Source: Lachnoclostridium sp. MSJ-17 (lineage in GTDB: Bacteria; Bacillota; Clostridia; Oscillospirales; Acutalibacteraceae). From it: a DNA stretch of 33,648 nt. The stretch lies in contig NZ_JAHLQB010000043.1 in assembly GCF_018918205.1 (NCBI RefSeq), positions 1-33,648 of the forward strand, written 5' to 3'. Of the stretch, positions 15,107 to 24,658 are shown one piece after another; within the stretch, counting starts at the first letter, position 1; each line of letters opens with the position of its first letter. A program made the position numbers and the translations under genes. The notes beneath the pieces are model-generated. The model was not told the origin of the DNA, did no database searches, and saw only the letters and a list, made by a program, of their open reading frames with translations.

Positions 15107-18100
15107 ATGACGGGAGCTTTGATAAAGAACACCTTCAGAGAGATCCTTGATACAAAGGCGCGGTTTTTCTCGATTATGGCAATTATCGCGCTCGGAGTCG
15201 GATTTTTTACCGGTATCAAGGCTACCAGCCCGTCGATGTACAGCCTCGCCGAGAATTATTACCGCGAGCAAAAGCTGATGGATTTCCGCCTTGTTTCCAC
15301 AACGGGTTTTACCGACGACGATGTCAGGGCGATTGCCTCGGTCGACGGCGTTCAGAGCGTAATGCCTTCGTACTATTTTGATCTGATCACCGACGCCGAC
15401 GAGGGCGGCGATTTGGTGCGGCTTATCGCGATACCCGATGAATACCTCAAAAACCCTTCGCTCAATGAAATAGTCATAAACGAGGGCAGGGAGATCGAGA
15501 ACAGCGGCGAGATAATCACCGAGAGCGTCGCCTTTGCGAATGTAAAGCATCAGATCGGCGGAAAGGTTCGATTCGCGCCGATGGCAGGCGAAAACAAGGT
15601 CGCCGATATGCTCAACTATACCGAATACACGATCGTCGGCAAGGCTGAGTCGCCGCTGTATATCTCGTATCAGCGCGGCATTTCTCAGATCGGAAACGGC
15701 AAGATCGACGAGTACATGTATGTCTCCGCCGAAGATTTTAAGATTGACCGATATACCGAGCTGTATGTCAAGTCGGACTTCTCAGACTGCGTTTCGGCAT
15801 TTTCCGATGAATATTCCGACAGGACAGACGAGCTCAAGGAGCGTTTGGAGCAGGCGGCGTCTGAGCGCGAGGACGCGTTTCAGGTTGAGGTTATCGACAA
15901 GGCGAAGTCCGACCTCGCCGAGGCTAAGGAGAAGTACAACTCCGAGAAAAGCGACGCCGAGAAAAAGCTTAACGACGCCGAGAAGCAAATCCTAGACGGT
16001 GAAGAAGAATATAATGAAAAAATCTCCGACGCGGAACAGCAGTTAAAGGACGCTGAAAAGAAAATTTTGGACGGAGAAAACGAGCTTGCCGCGGGTGAGT
16101 ACGCATATTACACAAAAATAAACGACGCGGATAAGCAGCTTAACGAAAAGCGCGCTGAGTTAAACGACGCGGAGGAGAAGTACAAGTCCTCGCTTATTGA
16201 AGCTCAGGAAAAAATAGCTTCCGCTCAGGCGCAGATCGACAGCGGCAGAGCGCAGCTCGCCGAAGGCTACGCCGAGCTTGAGAGCAAGGCGGAGCTGTTC
16301 GCTTTTTTGGAGAAGGCGCAGCAGGCTGTAGAAAAAATAAACGAAGCGGTCACAGCTCTTACCGAGTCCGGGCTGCATGAAAAGCTCACCGAGGTGATCG
16401 ACGGCACCAGAGCCGCGATCGATGAATTGACAAAAGAGGAAAAGCTTACTCCGGAGCAGGCTCAGAAGCTTTCCGAAGTGCTCGACAAGGCGCAGGAGAT
16501 TCTCGACGGAGCGCAGAAGCTGACCGAGCAGGTGAAGTCCGTTCTCGACAAGGCTGACGAGGCGCTCACGGGATTAAACGAAGAATACCGCAATGCCGAA
16601 GCGCAGCTCGCTCAGATGAAGCAGCAGCTCGATGAAGCTCAGGCAGAGCTCGACAGGCAGGCGGCTGACGGTCAGGCACAGCTCGATTTGGCAAAGGCTC
16701 AGATAGACAGCGGAAAAGCGCAGTTAAGCGCAGCCTCCTCAGAGCTTGAAAGACAGCGCTCGTCAGGTCTTTTACAGCTGCAAAACGCCCGATATACCTT
16801 GCAGCTCGCCAAAGACAAGTACGCAAGCGGCGTATCCGAGTTTGAATCCGAGAAGCAGAGCGGACGTGAAAAGCTCGACAGCGCAAAAGCTGAGTATGAA
16901 AAAAATAAAAATGAAGCGGATAAAAAATTTGCCGACGCTAAAAAGCAGATAGATGAAGCACAGGAGCAGGTCGACAGTCTCAGCCCGTCGCAGTGGTACG
17001 TGTTCAACCGTGACGACAATCCCGGCTACTCGACCTTTTCTCAGAATGCCGACAGGCTCGACGCGGTCGCTTCGGTATTCCCGCTGTTTTTCCTTCTTGT
17101 CGCCGTTCTCGTCTGCGTCACGACAATGACGCGGCTTATTGAGGAAAAGCGCACCGAAATCGCCACTCTCAAGGCTCTCGGCTACTCAAACAGCGCGATT
17201 ATATTTAAATATGTTGTTTACTCCATGCTCGCGGCGGTATCGGGCAGCGCCGTCGGAATAACGGTCGGAGTGCTGACGCTGCCGTTTATCATATTCAACG
17301 CCTATAAAATAATGTACTACATCGGCGATATAACGCTGGTGCTCAATATTCCCGCTATAGTGCTCGGAGTGCTTGCCGCGGTCTTAACCACAGCCGCAGT
17401 TTCCGTTATAGTATGCGCAAAATCCCTGCGCCTTAAGCCTGCGCAGGCAATGCGTCCGAAAGCTCCGAAGGCGGGCAAGAGAATATTGCTTGAATATATC
17501 ACTCCGCTATGGAAGCGTATGGGCTTTACAGCGAAGCTCACGGCGAGGAATTTATTCCGCTATAAAATCCGAATGTGCATGACCGTGATCGGCGTTGCCG
17601 GCTGTACCGCTCTTATTGTCGCGGCGTTCGGTCTGCTCAACAGCTTCGATCCGCTGACAGAGGTGCAGTTCGGCGAGATTTACAAGTACGACGTAGCAGT
17701 CGCGCCTAAGGACAGCGGCAGCGCAGAGGATCTGAAGTATCTGGAGACTCTTTCAGATGATACCGGCTGTGCGGAGGAAAATCTTCTTGTTTCTCAAAGT
17801 GACGTCACTGCAGGCTTCGGCGATAAGGAAAACAGCGAGTCCACTTACCTCTGGACTATGTCGGAACCGCAGTCCTTTGATAAAATGGTTACTGTCCGCA
17901 CAAGACAGGAGCACACTCCGCTTGCTTTGGACGACGACGGTGTTCTGGTAAACGAAAAGCTCGCCTCAATGCTGGGCTTTTCCGTCGGAGATACTATCAC
18001 ATTGAAAATAGGGGACAAGACTGCCGAAGCTAAGGTCAGCGGAATATTTGAGCAGTATATCTACAATTACCTCTATCTCACTCCTAAGTATTACGAACAG

Positions 18101-18667
18101 CTTTTCGGCGATGAACCCGAATACAATCTGATGATCACGAGCCTTACCGACAAGAGCGACGATACGCAGAACAAGTTCAGCTCCGAGCTTTTGTCCGACG
18201 ACAGAGTCACAGCCGTCTCGTTTATGGGCGCGAATGTCTGGGATTTCAAGAACATGCTCAACTCTCTTAACATGGTGGTAGTCGTAATGGTCGTCTGTGC
18301 GGCGGGGCTTGCCTTTGTCGTGCTTTACAATCTTACCAATATAAATATCGCCGAGCGTGTGCGTGAAATCGCGACCTTCAAGGTTCTCGGTTTCTATAAT
18401 AAAGAGACCTCGCGTTTTATATATAAGGAAAACCTGATTCTTACCGCAATGGGAATTATCGCGGGGCTTCTGCTCGGTATTCTGCTTACGGGATTCATTG
18501 TCCGCACGGTCGAGGTCGACAACGTCATGTTCGGCAGGGATATTTATTTTACGACATATCTGTACGCCTCGGGGTTGACGATGCTGTTTTCACTTCTCGT
18601 AAACGCCGCGATGAGCTTCAAAATAAAGGCGGTCGATATGGTAACGAGTCTGAAAAGCGTCGAATAA
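15107..18667 (+). CDS. FtsX-like ABC permease with a long extracytoplasmic coiled coil
   Basis: 1186 residues. An N-terminal membrane helix (about 18-40) is followed by an extracytoplasmic region. From about residue 242 to 628 this is an Ala/Glu/Lys/Gln-rich coiled coil with repeated motifs such as LNDAEKQILDGEEEY and AQIDSGKAQL. Three FtsX helices follow (about 645-780, containing TRLIEEKRTEIATLKALGYS), then a second membrane-anchored unit starting LTARNLFRYKIRMCMTVIG (about 805), a soluble domain, and three more FtsX helices with the REIATFKVLGFY coupling segment. This architecture is known in Firmicutes and resembles mechanotransmitting or lipid-handling transporters. Its substrate is unknown. 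The coiled coil could span the wall or contact a hydrolase. Confidence 0.88.
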   Translation: MTGALIKNTFREILDTKARFFSIMAIIALGVGFFTGIKATSPSMYSLAENYYREQKLMDFRLVSTTGFTDDDVRAIASVDGVQSVMPSYYFDLITDADEGGDLVRLIAIPDEYLKNPSLNEIVINEGREIENSGEIITESVAFANVKHQIGGKVRFAPMAGENKVADMLNYTEYTIVGKAESPLYISYQRGISQIGNGKIDEYMYVSAEDFKIDRYTELYVKSDFSDCVSAFSDEYSDRTDELKERLEQAASEREDAFQVEVIDKAKSDLAEAKEKYNSEKSDAEKKLNDAEKQILDGEEEYNEKISDAEQQLKDAEKKILDGENELAAGEYAYYTKINDADKQLNEKRAELNDAEEKYKSSLIEAQEKIASAQAQIDSGRAQLAEGYAELESKAELFAFLEKAQQAVEKINEAVTALTESGLHEKLTEVIDGTRAAIDELTKEEKLTPEQAQKLSEVLDKAQEILDGAQKLTEQVKSVLDKADEALTGLNEEYRNAEAQLAQMKQQLDEAQAELDRQAADGQAQLDLAKAQIDSGKAQLSAASSELERQRSSGLLQLQNARYTLQLAKDKYASGVSEFESEKQSGREKLDSAKAEYEKNKNEADKKFADAKKQIDEAQEQVDSLSPSQWYVFNRDDNPGYSTFSQNADRLDAVASVFPLFFLLVAVLVCVTTMTRLIEEKRTEIATLKALGYSNSAIIFKYVVYSMLAAVSGSAVGITVGVLTLPFIIFNAYKIMYYIGDITLVLNIPAIVLGVLAAVLTTAAVSVIVCAKSLRLKPAQAMRPKAPKAGKRILLEYITPLWKRMGFTAKLTARNLFRYKIRMCMTVIGVAGCTALIVAAFGLLNSFDPLTEVQFGEIYKYDVAVAPKDSGSAEDLKYLETLSDDTGCAEENLLVSQSDVTAGFGDKENSESTYLWTMSEPQSFDKMVTVRTRQEHTPLALDDDGVLVNEKLASMLGFSVGDTITLKIGDKTAEAKVSGIFEQYIYNYLYLTPKYYEQLFGDEPEYNLMITSLTDKSDDTQNKFSSELLSDDRVTAVSFMGANVWDFKNMLNSLNMVVVVMVVCAAGLAFVVLYNLTNINIAERVREIATFKVLGFYNKETSRFIYKENLILTAMGIIAGLLLGILLTGFIVRTVEVDNVMFGRDIYFTTYLYASGLTMLFSLLVNAAMSFKIKAVDMVTSLKSVE

Positions 18668-18711
18668 GATAGCTAAAGCATATTGTTCTTGTAAAAAATG
18701 AATATTTCTTG

Positions 18712-18740
18712 TTGAAAAAATGAAAAATATGTGTTATTAT
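18712..18740 (+). promoter_or_regulatory. Promoter of the four-gene surface operon
   Basis: TTGAAA (18712-18717), a 17-base spacer and TATTAT (18735-18740) lie 37 bases before the ATG at 18778. No other promoter or terminator is evident until 25681. Confidence 0.65.
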
Positions 18741-18777
18741 ATAATTTAAGTTTTTATATCTATTTGGAGGTAATAAT

Positions 18778-21700
18778 ATGAAAAAGCCGATAGTCGCGTT
18801 TTTCGCGGCTTTGATTGCGTTATCTGCCTCAGGTATTGCGGTTTCCGCCGCACAGACAGATACCGTGGTTTCCGAATCCGCTCAGGCTCAGCAGGCGCCT
18901 TTTCCCGAAGTGACCGGGTTTAATAATACGGCGGACGGAATCACCGTCAGTTGGAAGGCTTATCCTAATGCCGCGCGTTACGGTTTGTTCGTTTGGGAAA
19001 ACGATTCATGGAAGGGCGTTGCCACGACCTCATCGCTCAGTCTTACCCATAAGGGTCTTCAAAGCGGAGAGGTTTACCGCTACACCGTGCGTGCCATTGG
19101 AAACGACGGAGAGTTTTGCAGCGATTACGCGCACAACGGATTTGAATACACGTTTATAGCGCCTCCGGAGATGACTTCTGTCCGCAGCTCGGAGAAAGGT
19201 GTATTTCTTGAGTGGACAGACCGCAAGGGCGCCGAGAACTACCGTGTTTACCGCAAAACTGCAAACTCCGATTGGAAGCGACTCGCTGATACCACGTCAA
19301 ATTTTATGACTGACGAGACCGCCGAGTCCGGCACTTCATATACCTATACGGTTCGCTGTATCAGCGCAAACGGCGCGGAATGGACAAGCTACTACACAAG
19401 CGGCAAGTCGGTTCGATATATCAAGACTCCTGTTATCACTGATTTCGCGAACACCGCCACAGGCACAACTATTTATTGGAACAAGTGCGCCGGCGCTTCA
19501 AAGTACCGCGTATTCATGCTCGACCGTGACAATGTCTGGAGAGGTCTGGGCAATACCACATCGACCAGCTTCACGAGCGAGGGACTGCTCTCCGGCGAGA
19601 GCTATACCTATACAGTCCGCTGCCTTGACAGCAACGGCGACTTTATCAGCGACTACGACCACGAGGGAAAGAGCTATCTTTTCCTTACCACGCCGAAAAT
19701 CAGCGCGCTGAATCCCGTTGAAGAGGGTATTGAAGTCAACTGGGGAAGTCTTGCGGGAGCCGTTAACTACCGCGTTTACCGCAAAACTGCCGACACCGAC
19801 TGGCGCAGAGTAGGCGATACAACAGCGACTGCTCTTGTTGACAAGAACGCTCCCTCGGGCGTACAGGTCAGCTACACCGTCCGCGCAATAACCGCCGACG
19901 GCAGCGACTGGACAAGCTATTACAACAGCGGCAAGTCCATAACCTACATCAAAACTCCCGTTATCACGGGCTTCTACAATACCGCCAAAGGCACCGAGAT
20001 CATGTGGGACAAGTGCGGCGGAGCTGCAAAGTACCGCGTATTCGTCCTCGAGAACGGAAGCTGGAAGGGTCTCGGCAATACTACCTCCCAGAGCTTTGTA
20101 AACACAAATGTCAAGTCCGGCGAGACATATACCTACACCGTCCGCTGTCTTGACAAGAACGGCGACTTTGTCAGCGCCTACAACAAAGCGGGCAAGAGCT
20201 TTATTTTCCTCACTCCGCCCGTAATCAGCAGTCTTGACGTTACCGAAAACGGCGTTGTGATCAAGTGGAACGCCGACAAGAACGCGGAGAACTTCCGCAT
20301 TTACCGCAAGACCGGCGACTCCGACTGGAGCAAGCTTGCGGACACAAATTCCAGAACCTACACCGACAAAACCGCCGCGTCCGGCAAGGAGTATTCCTAC
20401 ACAGTCCGCTGCATCACCGCGGACGGCGAGGAATGGACAAGCTACTACAACAGCGGAAAGTCCGTAATGTTCGTCAAAACTCCTCAGGTCAAGTCCTTCG
20501 AGAACACAGCTGAGGGCGCGATGCTGAGCTGGGACAAGTGCAACGGCGCTTACAAGTACGGAGTATTCTACCTTGACGGCGCAAACGGCTGGAAGGGTAT
20601 CAGCTCGACGACAGACACATATTTTGTCGACAAGACCGTCAAAAACGGCGCGACCCGCACCTACACGGTCCGCTGTCTTGACAAAGCGAGCAACTTCATC
20701 AGTCCGTTCAACAGAACAGGCTGGACTAACCGTTATTTCGCACCGCCCGCTATCTCAAGCGTAAGCTCTGCGGTCAAGGGCAATAATATCAAATGGAACG
20801 CGACAGACGGCGCCGCGGGTTACCGCCTGTACAGACGCACCATCAATTCAGGCTGGGCAAGACTTTTTGATTCTATTCCCGAAACCTCCTACAACGATCT
20901 GACAGCCGAGAGAAACAACGCCTACGCCTACACTCTCCGCCTTGTAAATGAAAAGGGAGAGCTTATCAGCTCATATATCGACGACGCGAAGTTCTACTAC
21001 AACGGCGCTGTTGCGAACGGAACGCTTTCTATCAACGGCAAGTCTTATGTATTTGTCGACGGCAAGATCCGTCAGGGCTATGTAAAGATCGGCAACGATA
21101 CATATTACTATAATTCCGACGGCGTAATGCTCAAGGACTGCCTTGTCGGTTCATCGGCAGAGGGCTTCCGTTACGCCGGCAAGGACGGCAAGATCGACTT
21201 TAACTTTACAGGTGTGGCAAAGAACTCCTACGGCTACTGGTACCTTGAAAAGGGAACTCTCGACTTCACGTTAAGAACCGGCGTGACCTACGGCGGTTAT
21301 GACTGGAACGTCGAAAACGGCAGAGCCACTAAGGTCACCACCGAGAAGGACAAGACCTATCACCGCGCTTTCCTTCTTATTGACAAGGTCTGCGACAGAA
21401 ACATGAGCAAGGGCGACAAGCTCTGGAAGATGTTCCGCTATATCCAGAACGCCTACACCGAATTGAATCCCAGAATCCCGCACTATCACGGCGACGGCTG
21501 GGAAATTATCTACGCAAACGATATGCTCGTCAACGGCAAGGGCAACTGCATCAGCTACGGCGCTGAGTTCGCGTTTATCGCAAAGGCTCTCGGCTATGAC
21601 AACTGCTACGCCTGCCACAGCGGCGGCCACGGCTGGGCGGAAATCGAGGGTAAGGTCTACGATCCCGAGTGGGGCAGACACTTCTTCGACCACACCTACT

Positions 21701-21786
21701 TCGGCATCGACTACTACAACAATCCTACCAGCGTGAACTACACCGTAATCAAGGGCGGCGCTTCATGGATGCACGTCAAGATTTAG
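18778..21786 (+). CDS. Secreted transglutaminase-like protein with eight Fn3-like repeats
   Basis: 1002 residues with a signal peptide (cleavage near AVSA, residue 24). Eight tandem beta-sandwich repeats of about 88 residues follow (about 42-742), alternating between two subtypes. Odd ones read AKYRVF, WxGLGNTTS and RCLDxNGDF; even ones read NYRVYRKT, SDWxRLADT and ITADGxEWTSYYxSGKS. A cell-wall-binding-like repeat (GKIRQGYVKIGNDTYYYNSDG) lies at about 752-800. The C-terminal domain is a transglutaminase-fold catalytic unit: Cys924 in GNCISYGAEFAF, His951 in GGHGWAEIEG and Asp962 in VYDPEWGRH form the Cys-His-Asp triad. It may act as a wall-attached protease or crosslinker. An AGGTAATAAT leader provides a GGAGG site. 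It is the first gene of the operon, 18 bases before the MBOAT gene. Confidence 0.9.
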   Translation: MKKPIVAFFAALIALSASGIAVSAAQTDTVVSESAQAQQAPFPEVTGFNNTADGITVSWKAYPNAARYGLFVWENDSWKGVATTSSLSLTHKGLQSGEVYRYTVRAIGNDGEFCSDYAHNGFEYTFIAPPEMTSVRSSEKGVFLEWTDRKGAENYRVYRKTANSDWKRLADTTSNFMTDETAESGTSYTYTVRCISANGAEWTSYYTSGKSVRYIKTPVITDFANTATGTTIYWNKCAGASKYRVFMLDRDNVWRGLGNTTSTSFTSEGLLSGESYTYTVRCLDSNGDFISDYDHEGKSYLFLTTPKISALNPVEEGIEVNWGSLAGAVNYRVYRKTADTDWRRVGDTTATALVDKNAPSGVQVSYTVRAITADGSDWTSYYNSGKSITYIKTPVITGFYNTAKGTEIMWDKCGGAAKYRVFVLENGSWKGLGNTTSQSFVNTNVKSGETYTYTVRCLDKNGDFVSAYNKAGKSFIFLTPPVISSLDVTENGVVIKWNADKNAENFRIYRKTGDSDWSKLADTNSRTYTDKTAASGKEYSYTVRCITADGEEWTSYYNSGKSVMFVKTPQVKSFENTAEGAMLSWDKCNGAYKYGVFYLDGANGWKGISSTTDTYFVDKTVKNGATRTYTVRCLDKASNFISPFNRTGWTNRYFAPPAISSVSSAVKGNNIKWNATDGAAGYRLYRRTINSGWARLFDSIPETSYNDLTAERNNAYAYTLRLVNEKGELISSYIDDAKFYYNGAVANGTLSINGKSYVFVDGKIRQGYVKIGNDTYYYNSDGVMLKDCLVGSSAEGFRYAGKDGKIDFNFTGVAKNSYGYWYLEKGTLDFTLRTGVTYGGYDWNVENGRATKVTTEKDKTYHRAFLLIDKVCDRNMSKGDKLWKMFRYIQNAYTELNPRIPHYHGDGWEIIYANDMLVNGKGNCISYGAEFAFIAKALGYDNCYACHSGGHGWAEIEGKVYDPEWGRHFFDHTYFGIDYYNNPTSVNYTVIKGGASWMHVKI

Positions 21787-21804
21787 TCGGAAGGAATATC
21801 GCAA

Positions 21805-23232
21805 ATGGTTTTCAGTTCACTGGTTTTTCTCAGCTTGTTTCTGCCCGCGGTATTTATCCTGTACACGGTGATACCCTCTCTCAAGGTCAGAAATATCCTG
21901 CTTATTCTCGCAAGTCTCGCGTTTTACGCCTACGGCGAGCCTGTATACGTACTGCTTATGCTTTTCAGCTCGGTGCTCAATTATTTCTGCGCACGGTGGG
22001 TTGAATATAACCCCGAAAAGAAAAGCAAGGCGGCTCTTGTGACTGCGGTCGTCGTCAACCTCGGCATTCTCGCCGTGTTCAAGTACACGGGAATGTTTGT
22101 GACCACCTTCAATTCCCTCACGGGCTTGTCGGTGCCTGTTCCCGAAATCGCTCTGCCGATAGGCATTTCGTTCTTCACCTTCCAGGCGCTGTCATACGTC
22201 ATCGACGTTTACCGCGGAGCCGTTGAGGTTCAGAAGAATTACTTGAACATCTTACTCTACATTACCTTCTTCCCGCAGCTTATCGCGGGTCCTATCGTAA
22301 AGTACCGCGATATCAACCGTCAGATCACCGACCGCTGTCAGAGTATCGACAAGATCTCGCGCGGTCTGAGGCGTTTTCTCTGCGGACTTTCAAAGAAGGT
22401 ATTCATAGCAAACACCATGGGTCAGGTCGCCGACGTTCTTTTTTCTCAGGACGCGGGAACACTCTCATTACCCGCCGCGTGGCTGGGAGCGGTTGCGTAC
22501 CTGTTCCAGATTTACTACGACTTCTCAGGCTATTCCGACATGGCTATAGGTCTCGGTCTGATGTTCGGCTTCGAATTCAAGGAAAACTTCATGTATCCCT
22601 ACGGCGCCGTAAGCATTCAGGACTTCTGGAGACGCTGGCACATTTCTCTGTCCACATGGTTCAAGGAGTACCTCTATTTTCCGCTCGGCGGAAACAGAAA
22701 AGGCAAGGCGCGCACTGCTCTCAACCGTCTTATCGTATTTTTCTGTACGGGTCTATGGCACGGAGCGAACTGGACGTTTGTGCTCTGGGGACTCTGGCAC
22801 GGACTCTTCCTGCTGCTCGAGGAATATGTTCCGGTTATGCGCAGACTCCCGAAGGTTCTCGGACATATCTACACAATGCTCGTAGTGATCCTCGGCTTTG
22901 TGCTTTTCAGAGCGGACACGATTTCCTACGGCTTTGCCTATATCGGCAGAATGTTCGCAGGCTTCGACTTTTCGGAATCGGCTCTAAGCATCGCTCTCAC
23001 ACAGCTCACGCCGTGGTTCCTTATTATGCTTGCCGCCGCCGTTATCGGCTGCGCACCAATCCGTCCGCTGGCTGACAAAATCCGCGCCAATCTGTATGGA
23101 GACGCCGCTCTTTCCTCTGCTTGGAAGGGCGTTCAGGCTGCTCTGTACGTCATCGCCGCCGCGGGTCTTGTCTGGTGTATGCTCCGGCTTTCCTCGGGCG
23201 CGTACAATCCCTTTATCTATTTCAGATTTTAG
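21805..23232 (+). CDS. MBOAT-family O-acyltransferase (AlgI/DltB-like)
   Basis: The 475-residue polytopic membrane protein has roughly ten helices. It carries LPIGISFFTFQALSYVIDVYRG, FFPQLIAGPIVKYRD, YYDFSGYSDMAIGLG, FWRRWHISLSTWFKEYLYFPLGG and GLWHGANWTF with the invariant catalytic His319, all AlgI-like signatures. Such proteins move an acyl group, usually acetyl, from a cytoplasmic donor across the membrane to an extracytoplasmic acceptor. The next gene encodes the matching AlgX/AlgJ-type partner 14 bases downstream. The acceptor (polysaccharide, teichoic acid, peptidoglycan or protein) is not shown by sequence; the first gene product could be involved. Confidence 0.93.
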   Translation: MVFSSLVFLSLFLPAVFILYTVIPSLKVRNILLILASLAFYAYGEPVYVLLMLFSSVLNYFCARWVEYNPEKKSKAALVTAVVVNLGILAVFKYTGMFVTTFNSLTGLSVPVPEIALPIGISFFTFQALSYVIDVYRGAVEVQKNYLNILLYITFFPQLIAGPIVKYRDINRQITDRCQSIDKISRGLRRFLCGLSKKVFIANTMGQVADVLFSQDAGTLSLPAAWLGAVAYLFQIYYDFSGYSDMAIGLGLMFGFEFKENFMYPYGAVSIQDFWRRWHISLSTWFKEYLYFPLGGNRKGKARTALNRLIVFFCTGLWHGANWTFVLWGLWHGLFLLLEEYVPVMRRLPKVLGHIYTMLVVILGFVLFRADTISYGFAYIGRMFAGFDFSESALSIALTQLTPWFLIMLAAAVIGCAPIRPLADKIRANLYGDAALSSAWKGVQAALYVIAAAGLVWCMLRLSSGAYNPFIYFRF

Positions 23233-23246
23233 AAAGGCGGCGTGAC

Positions 23247-24644
23247 ATGAAAAAAATACTACTGATTATTTTTACTGTGTTCTGCGTCGCTGTCTGCGCC
23301 GTACCGTCTCTCGGAATGATTTTCCGTCCGACTGACGAGCCGATAGGCAACGAGCGTCAGACTCCTGCTCCGTCGGTCACAAACAAGGACGGCAGCTTCA
23401 ATTTCAGCTATTTTACCCAGCTCGGCGGCTACTATGAGAAGCATTTCGCTTTCCGCCCCGAGATGATTCAGGCGGACGCGTCCATACAGGCGGGGTTATT
23501 CAAGACCTCCAATATAGACACCGTTGTCGTCGGAAATAATGACTGGCTCTACTACACCTCGAGCACAGACGATTACCTCGGCAAAAACACGCTCACCGAG
23601 AGTGAAATCAACGGGGTAATAAACAACCTCAAGGTGATTCAGACTTATTCCGAGTCAAACGGCGCGCATTTCCTGTTTACCGTCGCGCCCAACAAGAACA
23701 CGCTTTATCCCGGAAACATGCCCTATACCTACAGCGCAAAGGTTTCCGATACCCGCAACAGGGATTTGCTTCATTCCGCGCTCAAGGACAGCGGAGTCAA
23801 TTACTGCAATCTCTTTGAGCCGCTTTCCGCTCAGGACGAAACGCTGTACTTTGCACGCGATTCTCACTGGAACAACAAGGGCGCTCTGCTCGCGTACAAC
23901 AGCATTCTCAATCAGCTTAATCAGCCGCACGACGATTATTCTTCCGCCGAGGTAACACGAAAGAAGGATTTCACCGGGGACCTGAGCAAGATGCTCTATC
24001 CTGTTTCCTCTGAGCCCGAGTATAATTACTACTACGGAGCCGAGGATAAATACGCCTACACCACCGATACCAAGTCGGTAGAGGATACGCTTATCAAGAC
24101 GGAAAATCCGAATTCATCCGGCACGCTCTATATGTACCGCGATTCATTCGGAAACGCTCTTGTACCGTTCTTCGCTTCGGTGTACAACACCGCGACGTTT
24201 ACCAAGGCATTCCCGATGAATATCCGTCAGGATCTGGCTTCAAATAAGCCCGACACCTTCGTTATGGAGCTTGTCGAGCGCAACATCAAGTGGCTCATTA
24301 CAATGCCGCCGATGCTGCCCGCTCCCGAGCTGAGCTTTTACAAGCTTTCCGGTACGGTTGAAGGAAGCCCCAAGGTAAAGGTTCAGCCCTGCAATTACGC
24401 CGCCGAGTATACTCAGATTTCAGCGGTAATAGAAGGCGCCGCGTCGGAATCCGGCGGAGAATATTATATCACCGTCAAAGACGAGAGCGGCACGGAAAAG
24501 ACCTTTGAAGCGTTTTCGTATAAATCCGAGGAAGGCGACGGACTGCTTGCGTACCTGCCTTCCGAGAGCTATCCTTCCGAAGGCTCTTACACGATCAAAA
24601 TCATGGTAAAGAACAAGGACGGCTTTTTTGAGCTGCGTTCTTGA
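23247..24644 (+). CDS. AlgX/DHHW-type acyltransferase partner protein
   Basis: 465 residues from the ATG at 23247, chosen because the product then begins with a clean signal-anchor (MKKILLIIFTVFCVAVCAVP) and AAAGGCGG lies suitably upstream. The SGNH-like catalytic domain includes VVVGNNDWLYYT, NNLKVIQTYSESNGAHFLF and VAPNKNTLYP, then RDSHWNNKGALLAY with Asp205 and His207, and MYRDSFGNAL with Ser300 as the likely nucleophile. This is the AlgJ/AlgX order. A C-terminal beta-sandwich (about 365-465) may bind the acceptor. With the MBOAT protein it should transfer acetyl groups outside the cell. Confidence 0.85.
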   Translation: MKKILLIIFTVFCVAVCAVPSLGMIFRPTDEPIGNERQTPAPSVTNKDGSFNFSYFTQLGGYYEKHFAFRPEMIQADASIQAGLFKTSNIDTVVVGNNDWLYYTSSTDDYLGKNTLTESEINGVINNLKVIQTYSESNGAHFLFTVAPNKNTLYPGNMPYTYSAKVSDTRNRDLLHSALKDSGVNYCNLFEPLSAQDETLYFARDSHWNNKGALLAYNSILNQLNQPHDDYSSAEVTRKKDFTGDLSKMLYPVSSEPEYNYYYGAEDKYAYTTDTKSVEDTLIKTENPNSSGTLYMYRDSFGNALVPFFASVYNTATFTKAFPMNIRQDLASNKPDTFVMELVERNIKWLITMPPMLPAPELSFYKLSGTVEGSPKVKVQPCNYAAEYTQISAVIEGAASESGGEYYITVKDESGTEKTFEAFSYKSEEGDGLLAYLPSESYPSEGSYTIKIMVKNKDGFFELRS

Positions 24645-24658
24645 TAGGAGGAAATAAA

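Noticed and set aside
14600-15219. Divergent open frames opposite the ABC transporter genes
   Set aside because: The real genes on the plus strand carry complete ABC and FtsX motifs; the opposite frames have no motif.
22479-23075. A 198-codon plus-strand open frame
   Set aside because: It is out of frame inside the MBOAT gene and has Arg/Ser-rich shadow composition.
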